From assembly GCF_014764365.1 (NCBI RefSeq), contig NZ_CP061718.1:2372501-2436500 (forward strand): a DNA stretch of 64,000 nucleotides, given 5' to 3'. The DNA is from Roseococcus microcysteis (GTDB lineage Bacteria > Pseudomonadota > Alphaproteobacteria > Acetobacterales > Acetobacteraceae). The translations under genes and the position numbers were made by a program. Shown here one piece after another: positions 63,489-64,000 of the stretch. The stretch's first letter is position 1; each line of letters begins with the position of its first letter. The notes below the pieces were generated by a model, which worked only from the letters and a program-made list of their open reading frames with translations, was not told the DNA's origin and did no database searches.

Positions 63489-64000
63489 TCAGCGGCGCAT
63501 GTTGATCGTCTCCTGCATCATCTCGTCGCTGGTGGTGACGACGCGGGTGTTCGCCGTATAGGCGCGCTGCGCCACGATCAGCTTCGTGAACTCGGTGGCG
63601 ATGTCCACGTTGGAGCGTTCCAGCGCGCCCACCACCAGCTTGCCTACGCCGTTGGAATTGGCGTCCGTCACCTGCGCCTCGCCGCTTTCGATCGTGCGCA
63701 TGAAGGCGGCGCCGTCCAGGCGTTGCAGGCGGTCGGGGTCGCTGAAGCCCACCACCGGCACGCGGTAGATCACGCGCGACTGGCCGTTGTCGTAGTTCAC
63801 CGTCACATCCCCATTGTCGCGGATGGCCAGGCCCGCATAGGCGCCGGGCGGCACGCCGTTCTGCTGCAGGTTCCGCAGCGAGAAGTCGGTGCCCGCATAT
63901 TGCGTGAGGCCCTGCGCCAGCTGGTAGCGGCCGAGGTTCAGCGAGATGTTCTGGTTGCCCAGCCCGAAATCCATGACGAAGGGAAACTCGACGGGCGTGC
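63489..64000 (-). CDS. flgE: Flagellar hook protein FlgE, C-terminal part (runs off window)
   Basis: Only the C-terminal about 170 residues are in the window; the reading frame continues past 64000 (FPFVMDFG immediately before the visible ORF). It has QGLTQYAGTDFSLRNLQQNG, the D1-type block LVVGALERSNVDIATEFTKL and the C-terminal signature AQRAYTANTRVVTTSDEMMQ. It is the first flagellar gene visible here, followed by flgK and flgL in the standard order. Confidence 0.88.
   Translation of the reverse strand, partial: TPVEFPFVMDFGLGNQNISLNLGRYQLAQGLTQYAGTDFSLRNLQQNGVPPGAYAGLAIRDNGDVTVNYDNGQSRVIYRVPVVGFSDPDRLQRLDGAAFMRTIESGEAQVTDANSNGVGKLVVGALERSNVDIATEFTKLIVAQRAYTANTRVVTTSDEMMQETINMRR

Overview
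The window is a contiguous, GC-rich (roughly 70 % by eye) chromosomal segment of an alphaproteobacterium. Gene content points to the Rhodospirillales/Acetobacteraceae (Roseomonas-like): an alphaproteobacterial F0 gene order with b and b' subunits, a ChvI-type response regulator, FlbT, the etfB-etfA-hbd cluster, Aap-type amino acid uptake, and several TRAP/TAXI/Bug-type solute receptors. This taxonomic call is inference from gene families. I see no rRNA, tRNA, CRISPR, prophage, transposase or replication origin.

Layout. 1-5.0 kb: a fused TRAP permease, its TAXI-type receptor and release factor 3. 5.2-9.0 kb: four consecutive secreted solute-binding-protein genes with no permease or ATPase, behind a leader full of hairpins. 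9-12.4 kb: a secreted protein of unknown role, a GH8 endoglucanase-like protein, a GalB-like PIG-L protein and a dihydroxyphthalate-decarboxylase-like protein. 12.5-18.1 kb: tamA-tamB. 18.2-21.6 kb: Bug receptor, 3-hydroxyisobutyrate-dehydrogenase-like enzyme, carboxymuconolactone-decarboxylase-like protein and a haloacetate-dehalogenase-like hydrolase. 21.7-24.7 kb: two tandem soluble PAS-PAS chemoreceptors. 24.8-29.2 kb: Nudix hydrolase, exported protein, GMC oxidoreductase, AraC/GyrI regulator and ChvI without ChvG. 29.4-34.4 kb: etfBA-hbd, a TauE exporter, HemW and an ACT-like small protein. 34.4-37.3 kb: the F0 operon atpZ-B-E-G-F and a NIPSNAP protein. 37.4-41.3 kb: trehalose operon otsB-GH15-otsA. 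41.4-47.2 kb: ferredoxin reductase, then the plus-strand run GNAT, amidase, GNAT, cation efflux, TonB and PduO. 47.4-50.7 kb: RadC and a BtuB-like receptor under a cobalamin riboswitch. 50.8-54.3 kb: aapJ-aapQ-aapM without aapP. 54.4-58.9 kb: ExoD, enoyl-CoA hydratase, CaiB transferase, a membrane protein and AbrB. 59-64 kb: flagellar genes (a FlaG-like protein, a DUF1217 protein, flbT, flgL, flgK, and flgE running off the window edge).

Cross-cutting observations. (i) Four plus-strand genes (the fourth solute-binding protein, tamB, a GNAT and a cation diffusion facilitator) are each broken by an apparent loss of exactly one base in a C-rich stretch. Each is restored by adding one C, so a shared cause such as homopolymer undercalling should be tested before biology is invoked. 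(ii) Two families of structured intergenic repeats lie at gene ends. R1 has three copies of about 95-106 bp with CTAGAGC ends that supply the TAG stop codon of three different genes. R2 has four copies of about 27-43 bp and is hairpin-forming. (iii) The 3' ends of tamB and chvI are locally duplicated around hairpins. (iv) The tonB-pduO genes and the riboswitch-controlled btuB lie close together and suggest a corrinoid uptake and adenosylation neighbourhood.
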